Below, one piece after another: positions 16,498 to 26,868 of a stretch of 64,000 nucleotides of DNA; position 1 is the first letter of the stretch; every line of letters begins with the position of its first letter. Below the pieces are notes generated by a model. It was given only the letters and a program-made list of their open reading frames with translations. It had not been told where the DNA came from and did no database searches. The position numbers and the translations under genes are program-made. This stretch comes from Rubripirellula tenax (GTDB lineage Bacteria; Planctomycetota; Planctomycetia; Pirellulales; Pirellulaceae): NCBI RefSeq assembly GCF_007860125.1, contig NZ_SJPW01000003.1, positions 830,764-894,763 of the forward strand, given 5' to 3'.

Positions 16498-19400
16498 ATG
16501 ACGATTGCCGTATGGGCCGATGTCGGCGGAACGTTCACCGATTGCTTCGTCGTCGATGGCGACCGTCGCCAAGCCACCAAAGTGCTAAGCTCCGGTGCCG
16601 TCTACGCGCGAGTCGTCGAGGTCACTGCGGACGGATCGATCACGTTGGACGCAATCCCAGCGTTGGATACGGATGGTTTCTGGATCGATGCGGACGTATC
16701 GGTGGTCAATGGCGATGGAACGCTGACTCCGCTGGGTAAGATTGTCCGCCAATCCAGTCGCTTGATCACGCTTTCGATTCACGGCCAGAATGTTGCACCC
16801 GAGTCTTCGATCCTAGTCGACGCGAGACTGGAGGCACCGGTGCTGGCCGCCCGGATTCTGCTCGGCGTGCCGTTGCGAATGCCATTGCCGAAACTTGATG
16901 TTCGGCTGGGGACGACGCGAGGCACCAACGCACTGCTGACACGCCGCGGCGCCAACACGGCGTTGTTGGTGACGGCTGGCTTCGGTGATGTGCTACGAAT
17001 CGGACAACAAGATCGACCCGACCTTTTCGCATTGTCGATCGTCAAACCGACGCCGTTGACCGAAACGGTGGTCGAAGTCGTCGAACGTCTTGATTGCGAC
17101 GGCAACGTGCTTACGGCGATGGACACGGACGGACTTCGCTTGGATTTGCAACGACTCTACGATCAAGGTGTCCAGTCGATTGCGATCGCGTTGATGCACG
17201 CTCATGTCAGTGACGTCCATGAACGAAGCGCCGAGGAATTGGCTCGCGAGATCGGTTTCGTTCACGTCAGCCGGTCCAGTGAGGTGGCGCCGCTGATCAA
17301 GTTGGTTTCTCGCGCCGAAACGACAACCTTGGATGCCTACCTTAGCCCGATTTTGGCGGGCTACGCGGCGAAGGTGTGGAACCAGTTCGGCGGCGAAGCG
17401 ACGTGCCGATTTCGTTTGATGACCAGCAACGGCAATCTCGTTTCGCCCGATGCGTTTCGCGGTCGCGACAGCATCTTATCAGGACCGGCCGGTGGCGTCG
17501 TCGCGCTCGCTCACGTCGCCAGACAGTACGGCGCTGACCGGGCGATCGGACTCGACATGGGCGGGACCAGCACCGACGTCAGTCGCTTTGAAGGAATCGT
17601 TGGAAGACGCCAAGAATCTATCGTCGCAGGTGTTCGTGTGATGACGCCGATGATGGATATCGAAACGGTCGCGGCGGGTGGCGGTTCCGTTTGTAACTTC
17701 CAAGGTGGGCGTTTGATCGTCGGCCCCGCCAGCGCGGGCGCCGACCCGGGACCAGCCTGTTACGGTCGCGGTGGACCGCTGACGGTGACGGATGTGAACC
17801 TGTTGCTGGGTCGAATCCCAGTAGACCGGTTCCCGTTCGTGCTGGACCGTGCTGCTGCACAAAGGCGAATCGAAGCGATCGCCGCCGAAATGGGATCTGG
17901 TGCATTAACGTGTAATGAAGAACTGGCCGACGGTTTCTTGCAGATCGCCGTCACGCACATGGCCGAAGCCGTTCGCACGGTTAGCACGTCCCAGGGCGTC
18001 GACGTGCGAGAGATGACGCTGGTCGGTTTCGGGGGCGCTTCGGGGCAGCATCTGTGCCGCGTGGCGACGGCGTTGGGCATGAAACGTATTCTGGATCATC
18101 CCGATGCTGGAATGTTGAGTGCCTTGGGTATGGGATTGGCCGACATCGGACGTGTGGTGACTCGCGGTGTCTATCGTCCCCTCTGCGAGGTCGATTCGCC
18201 CGAAGTGCAAGCGATGATCGACGAATTGCAGTCGGAAACGACCACGATGTTGTCGGGGGAATCGACGGAATCGAATGCCTTGGATCATCGCTTTGAATGC
18301 GATCTTCGATATCGCGGCACCGACGCATCTCTGACCGTGTCGTTGTCGCCAATCGAATCCCTTGAACAACGGTTTCACGCCGCGCACCAGTCCATTTTTG
18401 GCTACCACCAATCGGATCGCTCGATCGAATGGGTCGCCCTCCGATGTGAATCGACGATCAGTCACAACGTTGATCTGGCCACTTCGACCATATCCACGCC
18501 TTCGCGTCCGACGACCAAAACAACACTTTGGCACGACGGTAAAGAAATCCAAGCGATGTTGATCGATCGGGCCGGTTTGGAAACGGGCGATTCGGTGGAT
18601 GCACCCGCGATGATCGTTGCCGATCATTCGACGTTGTTGGTCGAACCGGGCTGGCGTGCGAACGTTTTGGCAGCTGGCGTGATCGAGTTGTCGCTGGCGT
18701 CGGCGCCGTCCTCGCCGGCAAAGTCGATGGACGCTTCGGATCCCGTGCTGGTGGAAGTTATCGCGCGGCGGTTGCAAGGCATTGCCGATGCGATGGGGGA
18801 AGTACTGCGGCGGACGTCGATCAGTGTCAACGTGAAGGAACGACGTGACTATAGCTGTGCGGTTTTTCGAGGCGACGGTTCGCTGATCGCCAACGCGCCG
18901 CACGTTCCGGTGCATTTGGGTGCGATGGGGCACACGGTACGCCATCTGATGAATGTGTTTCCGGTCATGTCGCCGGGCGAAGCGTACGTCAGCAATGATC
19001 CGTTCGCCGGCGGATCGCACTTGCCGGATGTGACGTTGGTGACACCCGTTTTCTGTGACGCTTCGGCTCGTGACGCCAAGCCTGATTTCTTTGTGGCGTC
19101 GCGTGCCCATCACGCCGAAATCGGTGGGCGGACGCCTGGGTCGATGCCGCCCGATGCCACTTCGTTGGCCGAAGAGGGGGTCCTGATACGTGACTTCGCG
19201 CTTGTTCGCAATGGAGTCTCGTGCGTCGACGAACTGCGCAGTTTGCTTTCGTCGGGGCGGTACCCGTCGCGCAGCGTCGATGAAAACTTAGCCGACATTG
19301 CGGCCGCTCAAGCGGCGGGCTCGCACGGCGCGGGGGCACTTCGCGATTTAGCTGCGACGTATTCACCGGCGGTGGTGACGGACTTGATGGGTGCGATCTT

Positions 19401-20274
19401 GGACTTGGCTGGCGATTCCATGGCCCGCTGGATCGCCGGTCTTTCGAGTCATCCGATGGAGTTTGCGGACACGCTTGATGACGGTACCTCGATCGCGGTA
19501 ACGATCCAAAGGCGATCCGCCCGATTGTCGATTCACTTCGTCACCGATCCGGTGCATCGATTCGGATTCAACGCCACGCCCGCGATCGTAACGGCGGCGG
19601 TGTTGTATGTGCTGCGATGCGTGTCACAGTCCAACTTGCCATTGTGCGAGGGTGTGCTACGGGATGTCGATCTGCAAATCGACCCTGGGTTGCTGGATCC
19701 ACCGGCTGATCCGGATGTCACGAAATGCGCGGCCGTGGTTGCGGGCAATGTGGAAACGAGTCAGCGGATCGTTGATGTGTTGTTCGGCGCCATCGGGGGC
19801 GTTGCTGCGTCACAGGGCACCATGAACAATGTCATCTTCGGCGATAAAACGTTTGGCTACTACGAGACGATCGGTGGTGGCAGCGGGGCGACGGCGGACG
19901 CCGACGGCGCCGATGCTGTTCATACGCACATGACCAATACAAGAATCACCGATCCGGAAGTCGCCGAGTCACGATTGCCGATTCGCATCCGGCGATTCGA
20001 AATTCGACGTGGCAGTGGCGGAGGGGGGCGCCGTCGCGGAGGAGACGGGATCATCCGAGAATTCGAGTTCCTGAAACCGCTGACGCTTAGTCTGTTGACC
20101 GGCCGTCGGACCACGTGTCCCTATGGCATCGCTGGTGGTGAACCGGGAATGTCCGGGCGGAATACGCTCGTTACTAGGGACGCAACCACCGAACTGCCCC
20201 CTACGGCAACGGTAAATGTTCAGACGGGCGATCGACTGATCATCGAAACGCCGGGCGGCGGCGGATTCGGATGA
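16498..20274 (+). CDS. HyuA-HyuB fusion, 5-oxoprolinase/N-methylhydantoinase family
   Basis: A 1258-residue ATP-dependent cyclic-amide hydrolase. The N-terminal half is HyuA-like: VWADVGGTFTDCFVVDG at residues 4-20, RGTNALLTRRGA, and the ATPase motif GLDMGGTSTDVSRFEG near residue 353. From about residue 745 the HyuB-like half begins (VEVIARRLQGIADAMGEVLRRTSISVNVKERRDYSCA), ending in the characteristic GGGGFG. The fused form is typical of 5-oxoprolinase, which converts 5-oxo-L-proline to glutamate with ATP, but a hydantoin or acetone-carboxylase-like substrate cannot be excluded. It lies 4 bases after trkA, probably cotranscribed. Confidence 0.93.
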   Translation: MTIAVWADVGGTFTDCFVVDGDRRQATKVLSSGAVYARVVEVTADGSITLDAIPALDTDGFWIDADVSVVNGDGTLTPLGKIVRQSSRLITLSIHGQNVAPESSILVDARLEAPVLAARILLGVPLRMPLPKLDVRLGTTRGTNALLTRRGANTALLVTAGFGDVLRIGQQDRPDLFALSIVKPTPLTETVVEVVERLDCDGNVLTAMDTDGLRLDLQRLYDQGVQSIAIALMHAHVSDVHERSAEELAREIGFVHVSRSSEVAPLIKLVSRAETTTLDAYLSPILAGYAAKVWNQFGGEATCRFRLMTSNGNLVSPDAFRGRDSILSGPAGGVVALAHVARQYGADRAIGLDMGGTSTDVSRFEGIVGRRQESIVAGVRVMTPMMDIETVAAGGGSVCNFQGGRLIVGPASAGADPGPACYGRGGPLTVTDVNLLLGRIPVDRFPFVLDRAAAQRRIEAIAAEMGSGALTCNEELADGFLQIAVTHMAEAVRTVSTSQGVDVREMTLVGFGGASGQHLCRVATALGMKRILDHPDAGMLSALGMGLADIGRVVTRGVYRPLCEVDSPEVQAMIDELQSETTTMLSGESTESNALDHRFECDLRYRGTDASLTVSLSPIESLEQRFHAAHQSIFGYHQSDRSIEWVALRCESTISHNVDLATSTISTPSRPTTKTTLWHDGKEIQAMLIDRAGLETGDSVDAPAMIVADHSTLLVEPGWRANVLAAGVIELSLASAPSSPAKSMDASDPVLVEVIARRLQGIADAMGEVLRRTSISVNVKERRDYSCAVFRGDGSLIANAPHVPVHLGAMGHTVRHLMNVFPVMSPGEAYVSNDPFAGGSHLPDVTLVTPVFCDASARDAKPDFFVASRAHHAEIGGRTPGSMPPDATSLAEEGVLIRDFALVRNGVSCVDELRSLLSSGRYPSRSVDENLADIAAAQAAGSHGAGALRDLAATYSPAVVTDLMGAILDLAGDSMARWIAGLSSHPMEFADTLDDGTSIAVTIQRRSARLSIHFVTDPVHRFGFNATPAIVTAAVLYVLRCVSQSNLPLCEGVLRDVDLQIDPGLLDPPADPDVTKCAAVVAGNVETSQRIVDVLFGAIGGVAASQGTMNNVIFGDKTFGYYETIGGGSGATADADGADAVHTHMTNTRITDPEVAESRLPIRIRRFEIRRGSGGGGRRRGGDGIIREFEFLKPLTLSLLTGRRTTCPYGIAGGEPGMSGRNTLVTRDATTELPPTATVNVQTGDRLIIETPGGGGFG

Positions 20275-20552
20275 CACTGGGTTGGCCACGGCAAACAGGA
20301 AAGACCCAACGATGTCCGCACGATGTTGAATCGATTTCGCCATGCTTGGTCCAATCAACACGAGGCATCAGTGCAAAACCATTCTGCCTGATGCTCGAAC
20401 AACGGCCCGCCCAATACGAAACAGCATCGAACTGTAAAATTTTCGGTATGCTGAAAAAATTGTCCTTGCTTTTGGTTTTTCAATGCGTCAACATTCCACC
20501 GATTGAACAGGGCACCGTTCAACAAAACTTCTTCATCGCTTAGGGGCATCGT

Positions 20553-23410
20553 ATGGGCAAGGAAAGAGTCAGTCGTCAAGAAAACGATATCGACTTTCGA
20601 GATCGTTAGCCTTCCAAAATCTTGAATCTCGACAATTACTTGCCGGCGATATGCCGATCGTTGAACAGACGATTATCAATGACGGCGCCGCGACTCGGTC
20701 GAGTCTCACCAAGATAGAATTTCGTCTCGATCAACCTGTTTTGCTCGATTCGACTCACGGCTCGCCTATCACTCTCCTCAACACGACGACGGGAACTATC
20801 GTTGGCACGTCGATTTCGAATTCGATTGTTGATGGCAAGTCACGTCTAACACTCGGATTTCTTCCCGGCAATTCGGTGATCGATGGGCAAGTTCCCGTTG
20901 CCCCAAGCACGCTCGCCAATGGCGTGTACCAGCTTCGTCTTCATTCGGATGCAGTTTCGTCGCTCGCGGGAACACCACTCGATGGAAACAACGACGGAGT
21001 CGCTGGCGACGACTATGTTTTCGGTGGCTATAGATTCGATCAGTCGCACCGCTGGTTTGGCGAATTGACCGGTGACGGCCTCAACAACAATTCGGACCTT
21101 ATTGTTTTTGTTCCGTACTTCGGTGAGCCTCCGCCGCCCTACCGCGAAGACATGGATCTCGATCGTGATGGCGTCTTCGATTCGACGGACAAAAACGGGT
21201 TGATTTCGTCAGTCTTTGCTCCCATACCAACACAGCTTCGCCCCGCGGCAATTGTGGATGTTCAGCGTTTCAGTGGCGAAGTTGCCGAACCGGACAGCCA
21301 GGCAGCCTTCCTAGTCAGCATGAGCTCGCCACGGGCCTCGGATACGGTGATCCAATACACGGTGGGCGGCGACGCCATAGGCGGGACCGACTACGTTTCG
21401 CTTAGCGGTACAGCGACCATCTTGGCCGGACAAACATCCGTTTCGATCGACGTAACGGTGTTGCCAGACTCCCAGATCGAGGCACCCGAAACGGTTGCCA
21501 TCACGTTGATCTCGATCGCCCCGGGGGGAACGACGGTCGGGCTTTCTCCGACGGGTCGTAGTTCAGAGATCACAATTGTCGAAGCGCCGACCGGCAATCA
21601 ACCCCCAGATTTTTTTCCCGGTCAGTCACTGTCCCAGCCGGGGCCGATCTCGCTGGGAAGCTACCTCGGACGCATTCCCGCGTATGATCCGGATGGCGAC
21701 TCGCTGACCTATGCGATCAGCACCGGATCCAGCTCGCTTGCGTCCGGATTGATTTCCGTCGATCCCGCCACGGGCGATTTGTACTTGCGCGATTTGGTGC
21801 CGCTTCCCACCGGTGGCACAACGGGCGCCCTCTCCTTCACGGCAACCGATCCGCTGGGATTGCAGGTTTCCGGAACCGTCAACATCACGATTCCCGAATT
21901 GCCAGAAACGGTTAGCGACGACTACCGCGATGCCGGATCCCATCGTTACGGCATCACGTTTGATTTACGGCCCGCAAGTGTTTCGGCCGATGGCGAAACA
22001 CTGTATACGACACTGCTGAAACCGGACGGTAATCCGCTCTCCCCGGGACAGACCCTAGACGATGTCCAAGGCGGTTATACCTACGGCAGTTATACCGCAG
22101 GTCTTGATGGCGTCCTGAAGTACACGCCCAACGAGACGCTATACGCCGACCGATACTTTAGTTTCAATGACGACTTCGCGTTGACAGGCATTTCACGTTT
22201 AGAACGTCCACAGCAAACATTGGTATTGCTCGCGGCAATCGGATCTAGCGGCGCCGCGGTCGCCACCAATCCGCCAACGTCGGCAACGACCTACCAACGG
22301 CTGGCCGAGCGAAAGGCAACGCCCCGGCTGACCAATACCCAGCCCGTCGGGATCGCAGACGGGCTCTTCAGCTACGACTTTGGCGTTTTGACGACACGTC
22401 CCGTCTTCGCACAACTCAATGACCTACTCAGCATTGATGTGTCCCAGTGGTTTATCGATCCCGATGGCGACAAAGTCATCGTGCAAGGTGCGTTTGCCGG
22501 ATTCGGAAGTGACAACATTGGCATCGACGTTCAGTCTGAGTCTTCGAAGGCACTGATTGACATCAAGGGAGACGTTTTTGGGTCTTCACAACAGTTCGAT
22601 CAGGCGACAGTCACGCTCTACATCAGCGATCATCCTTTCGTCTCGACAGGGCCCGAGCTAGAAATTCCTCTTCGCGATTTCGATGACGCTTTCCCCACCT
22701 ACGATATCCTTGAAGGCATCACCTACCTGAAGCCAACCCAGCGTCCTGACCTTAACGAGACGTCCAGTTCGACGCCTGCTGAAATTGCCGGCAATGCTGC
22801 GTGGCGGCAACGGTTCAATGAATGGCGAGTCTCGTCCACGACCTTTGCGTCCGGCACCGATCGTGCCCAAGGCTTCACGTCGGGGAACACCTCGGTCGAT
22901 TTGACGACCGGAAATGCGAAGGTCGCGCAAACGTTGCCGCTGTCCGATGCGTTTGACGAATTATCGATCCCGCTTGGCGGGCTGATCTATTCAGGCGACT
23001 TGGTCGACAACAAATCGCTTGCCAAAGTGGTGATCGATCGTCCGGCTTCGGAATTGAATCTTCCCGTCGCCACGATCCGTGCGATCGATCGCTTTGATGT
23101 CGAAGTCACGCTGGCAGATCATTACGTCAACGAGGCCAGCACTCCCGTCGTCCGAACGTATCAGTTCCCTGTTGCCACGGTCGACCGGAAGAACGGTCGA
23201 TTCGAGTTGACCGTTCCGATCATCGACAAGTCGACCGATGTGCGGGACAGCGGTGTGTTCGGATACCAAATTTCCGTCAAGCCGCACTACACGACCACGT
23301 CCACCGATCCCGCGGACCGACCCGTGACCTTGACCAGCAGCGGTCGCGTTGCGGTCGTCAAACAGACGACGGTCAAGCCCGCCGATTTCAATTCAGCCGA
23401 CACTAGCTAG
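20553..23410 (+). pseudogene. Large planctomycete surface protein, frameshifted near its N-terminus and possibly C-truncated
   Basis: The 919-residue open frame from ATG 20651 lacks any export signal, but its in-frame upstream codons read SLAFQNLESRQLLAGD, the planctomycete surface-protein signature. No start codon exists in that frame. An ATG at 20553 with an AGGGG ribosome site lies in another frame that stops at 20607. Adding one A to the AAAA run at 20581-20584 joins them into a 952-residue protein. Later regions are a dockerin-like EF-hand stretch (about 21060-21220), a Calx-beta domain (21250-21580) and a cadherin-like domain (21620-21900). The C-terminus resembles the start of the giant repeat proteins of this phylum and stops abruptly at 23410. 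Confidence 0.7.
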
Positions 23411-23618
23411 TGTCTGTCCAGAAATCGCATGGCCGCAGGAATTACGACTAATTTCGAAGAAAAGCTCCCCGAAGATCGAACCCGCAAGCGGGTTCGCGCG
23501 TTGGAATTGTTGACTAAAAGCAATTTCAAACGCGAACGTGGGAGTCAACCTATGGCGCGGTCTTGAAGGCTAATGAGGCGTCGATACGACCTTACGCACC
23601 CAAAGCTACCACGAACCA

Positions 23619-24245
23619 TCAATTGGCCGCGTAAACTCGCGCCCTGGCGAGACGACACCCCGCGCATTCGGCAACGCAGTGTTCAATCAATACATTGCTG
23701 CACATCACGGGATAAAGACCATAGGCACCGTTTGCTGCATCAGGCCCGCCCGTCCACCAAGTCCGAACGCGCCGAATCGTTAAGCCCTCGCAGTCCTGCA
23801 ACTTGATCGCGTCACCCGGCGTATCTTCAATCGTCAAATCTTCCAGCAGAAATTTACTGGACTTGATTTTTAGGCCTTCCCCACCCTTGCCGGCTCCGAG
23901 TTTGGCAAAGTTTAGGATCGTCTTTTCCATTCCCTTGCCATGGATCGTCACGTCGTTGACGCCATCGAGAGACAACGTCCCGTCGAACTCAAACGTTCCT
24001 TCTGAAAACTCAATCACATCACCGGGCTCAGCCAAAACCAAAGCCTCCTGAGCTTCCGTTTGAGCATCAGGCCCCGGTTGAATGACAACTCGAACTACTG
24101 CATCCTGCTCAGGCACATTGGCCGTCGAGTTGCCCGAGCCTGCATTTCCACCATCCGCGGTGGGATCAGGCGCTGGCGAGGAGTCTGCGCATCCCGTCAC
24201 AAGCACGATAGCAGAGATGAGGAGCAAAACGTATGCAAGTTTCAT
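23619..24245 (-). pseudogene. Parallel beta-helix lipoprotein, C-terminally truncated
   Basis: From ATG 24245 the protein begins with a signal ending in LVTGC (C19 lipidated). An Asn/Gly-rich linker leads to a pectate-lyase-like right-handed beta-helix (EALVLAEPGDVIEFSEGTF, then repeated rungs DGVNDVTIHGKGMEKTIL, FLLEDLTIEDTPGDAIKL and GLTIRRVRTWWTGG). The family normally continues for 150 or more residues. Here the match stops at IEHCVAECAG, near 23660, and is replaced by 13 unrelated residues before a stop. The same short tract is where the opposing gene ends, so a deletion or excised insertion is likely. Confidence 0.75.
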
Positions 24246-24267
24246 TGTGATGGCTTTCGAATAGTTT

Positions 24268-24735
24268 TCAGTGGCCGAGTTTTCGAAACAGTTTATCCAG
24301 GACCCAGGCAGGTCCAATCAACAAGAATTGAAGGTCCTGAAAGAATGCGGGCTTCTTGCCTTCGATCTTGTGTCCGATGAATTGCCCGATCCATGCGACG
24401 ACAAACAACGTCAACGAAGGAATCCAGACCGGAATCGTAGTATTTGATTCGTAGAAAATGATCGCCGCGACAACAGCTGCGCAAAAAACGGTCATGCCGA
24501 TGGCGAGCGTGATTGAGAGCCGAAAGTAAAAGACGAGACTGGCGGCGATCACAATTGTTGCCCAATTGATAAAGCCCGAAGCCATAATCCAAGGGAACGG
24601 GATCGCCCAAAGCAGTCCGAGTACCGCAGCAGCAATGGCGGGCACGCACACCCAGTGAATCAACTGATTCACTCCGTTTTGGTGACAAACGGCGTACTCG
24701 TCAAACCATTGCTTCGTCGTTTTACGTGACATCAT
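24268..24735 (-). CDS. DUF962/Mpo1-like membrane protein
   Basis: A 155-residue protein with four hydrophobic segments. Family landmarks are the N-terminal WFDEYAVCHQNGVNQLIHWV, with conserved His residues, and the C-terminal FIGHKIEGKKPAFFQDLQ followed by LLIGPAWVL. Yeast Mpo1, the characterised relative, is an iron-dependent dioxygenase acting on 2-hydroxy fatty acids; the bacterial role is not established. It lies 22 bases before the truncated beta-helix gene on the same strand and appears intact, unlike most neighbours. Confidence 0.88.
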   Translation of the reverse strand: MMSRKTTKQWFDEYAVCHQNGVNQLIHWVCVPAIAAAVLGLLWAIPFPWIMASGFINWATIVIAASLVFYFRLSITLAIGMTVFCAAVVAAIIFYESNTTIPVWIPSLTLFVVAWIGQFIGHKIEGKKPAFFQDLQFLLIGPAWVLDKLFRKLGH

Positions 24736-24906
24736 GAGTTACAAACGCTCGTTCATCAGAAATTAGAGCCGCAATTCCAGCTTCGCTCGCGTTGGCCTGT
24801 TTCGTTCTCGACTGTCGTCACGATCAGGTCCAAATTCTTTGATGGACGACAATGGAGGACAGAATGGGTCGCAGCGCCGAAGCCCCGCGATGCCTCATGA
24901 ACGCAA

Positions 24907-24935
24907 ACAAGCGGCCCTGTAGCAAGGCCGCTTGT
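24907..24935 (-). terminator. Stem-loop after the DUF1559 gene
   Basis: A perfect 10-bp stem (ACAAGCGGCC / GGCCGCTTGT) has a 9-base loop, about 40 bases past the stop at 24974. On the minus strand it is followed by TTTGCG, a weak T tract. It is a plausible terminator. Confidence 0.65.
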
Positions 24936-24973
24936 CGCGTGTTTCGACATTTCTATTTCAGCAATAGATAGGC

Positions 24974-26262
24974 CTACAGTTCTTCTTGGATAACTTCCTT
25001 CGATGCACGTGTGCCCAACGAGCCCCACAGTCCGTAGGGGCTAGCGGAACCAGGGGTACTAACACCCACACCGCCAAACATCACGTTCACAGCACCGCTG
25101 TCACCAGCTTCGATGGAATCGGTGATGAACTTCACCGCACCATCGGCCATCACGATGTGCGCACCACCTTGGTGGCGACTGGAAAGCGTGTACGAACCGG
25201 GGCGTGTGTATCCCCGGATCGAGCTACCATCAAGCGGATCGCTCCCCTGCAAGCAGAGTTCACGGTTCGGGGGCAGCATGGTCACAAACGCTGTAAACAT
25301 GGGCGAGGAAGAAGGCCAGCGATACCCACGTCGGTTCTCGAATTCGCTGGCAGCATTGATCGCTCCAGTCAAAGTGGGATTCCAAAATTGCGGACGCAAA
25401 GGATCTTTGCTGTTGGCACAGATATTTGGAATTCCGGCCGAGATGTTGGCATTCTCTAGGGGCGTCGTCCTCGCGTCTTGGTCGCCCAGGTCGGTGGCGA
25501 TCTCGCCCAACATGATGGTGTTGGCGAGGCCGTCCAGAATGTCGCGGAACTTATTTGGCTGTCCGCCAACAAAGGCTCCGCGGCAGCCTGCTCGAACGAT
25601 CTGGGCTCTGTTGGAATTTGGACGGGTGCCGTCAATTTCTGCAAGGCCGTAACCCATGCGTTGCATCGAATCACCCAAGCACGCGGCGTAGTTCGATCGG
25701 CCAGTGGCTGGCAGCCCTGCACCTGGATCGCTGGGGCATCGCATGGCTGGCATTTCAGTCATCCAAGGATCGTACTGAGCTTGAACCTGACCAATTAAGT
25801 CGTAGAAGTTCGGCATTGGCCCCATGGGCTGGAATGCGGTGCCAGGAGGAAGGCTGCCAAGCGCGGATCCCTGCGTGACGAGGAACGGATTGCTGATTTG
25901 CTCCCAAATTGCTTGCTGCTCGAAGAACGGCGTTAGGCCGACGAAAATACTCAAGTTCAGGCCGCTATGTTCAACGGGGGGGCCAAACGGGCTTGCGGAA
26001 TATCCAGAGCTGAGCGGGCCACCGCCAGTTCTGTCCAGCCATCCGCTGCCAGACCCGTGCTGTGGCAACTGTTTGTAGGCAGAGTGATAATTTGAACGGA
26101 CAATCCGAGCTGCTTCATGTTATTGCTGCAGCTCATACGGCGGGCTGCTTCACGGGCAGCTTGAACGGCTGGCAGCAACAGTCCCACCAAAACACCAATG
26201 ATGGCGATCACAACGAGAAGTTCCACCAATGTGAAACCCAGTTGCTTCTTCGGCTTACTCAT
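24974..26262 (-). pseudogene. DUF1559 pilin-like protein with a single-base frameshift
   Basis: The first segment (ATG 26262) has the type IV pilin/pseudopilin signature [20 protein letters not shown], with G9/F10 as cleavage site and Glu at +5, then the family text RREAARR-like and [10 protein letters not shown]. After SVQ the frame leaves the family and ends at 25957. The other frame resumes with [17 protein letters not shown] and runs to 24974 with all DUF1559 landmarks, including the C-terminal GGAHIVMADGAVKFI. Adding one T to the TTT at 26091-26093 (plus strand) restores a 429-residue protein. The family is abundant in planctomycetes and assumed to be exported. A ribosome site GAGGATTGAG precedes the start. 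Confidence 0.88.
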
Positions 26263-26304
26263 CTCAATCCTCTTGAACCGTGGAAATAGAAAAAAAGACG
26301 TGGA

Positions 26305-26493
26305 TTACTTTGCAGCACCAGGCTTTTCAAACGTCGCTTGACGGGCCTTTTGCTTTTCAGCCATCTCAGGATGGGCATCGATATAAGCCTGCATGTCGCT
26401 GGTCTCAAGGGTTGTGTTGGCACCACCGTCGCCGCACCCGATCACGGGAACGAACAACAAGACTAGAAACATAGACGTGTGGGCAAGACGCAC
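26305..26493 (-). CDS. Small lipoprotein upstream of the DUF1559 gene
   Basis: A 62-residue lipoprotein. The GTG at 26493 is chosen because TAGGAG sits six bases before it; an in-frame TTG is at 26499. The hydrophobic segment ends with PVIGC, so C20 is the lipidated residue. The rest is short and hydrophilic (MQAYIDAHPEMAEKQKARQ). Such tiny lipoproteins regularly precede DUF1559 genes in planctomycetes, and the gap to 26262 is only 42 bases. Function unknown. Confidence 0.75.
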   Translation of the reverse strand: MRLAHTSMFLVLLFVPVIGCGDGGANTTLETSDMQAYIDAHPEMAEKQKARQATFEKPGAAK

Positions 26494-26669
26494 TCGCAAC
26501 TCCTAAAAAGACATGTAAAGGGCCGGGAATGCCCAGTTTCAGGGAACTAATGCATTCTAAAATAACCTTATCACTTAGAAGATCATATCCAGCCCATTGA
26601 ATGCGGATATCGGAATCCCGCAATCACTGAAAAAATGCAGCATCTTGCCCCGGAGGCTCGTCGTGGCTC

Positions 26670-26774
26670 TAGCAGCCTGTTGAAAAAGGGGCTGACCCTC
26701 TCCGACGTTTCGAATTCACAATGTTTCAGCAACGTCTCCAAAGGGTCAGACCCCCCTTTTTCAACAGGCTGCTA
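26670..26774. repeat. MITE-like inverted-repeat element
   Basis: A 105-base element bounded by near-identical inverted ends. The left end is TAGCAGCCTGTTGAAAAAGG and its inverse begins at 26774, with about 30 paired bases interrupted only by a 2-base difference in the G run. The interior (CGACGTTTCGAATTC and TTTCAGCAACGTC) continues a weaker dyad. There is no coding capacity and only one copy in this window. It fits a non-autonomous transposon or REP-like element. The interval 26494-26868 holds no gene. Confidence 0.8.
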
Positions 26775-26868
26775 ACCCCTGCGTTCCTCGGTATTTACGG
26801 CTCTACAGGTTGCCAAGACGGTGCCATTCGTACCTGACGCCTCATTCGCTCCCGAGCCGATATTCCGG

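Noticed and set aside
17905-19113. A 402-codon minus-strand frame inside the HyuA-HyuB gene
   Set aside because: A shadow of the high-GC coding strand: His/Arg-rich with no recognisable motif.
20275-20552. Possible small gene (90-codon frame, 20271-20543)
   Set aside because: No ribosome site or motif; it overlaps the 3' end of the HyuA-HyuB gene and the composition is non-coding-like.
20578-20590. Programmed -1 frameshift in the surface-protein gene
   Set aside because: CAA GAA AAC is not a classical slippery heptamer and the family does not use one; a simple one-base deletion is the better explanation.
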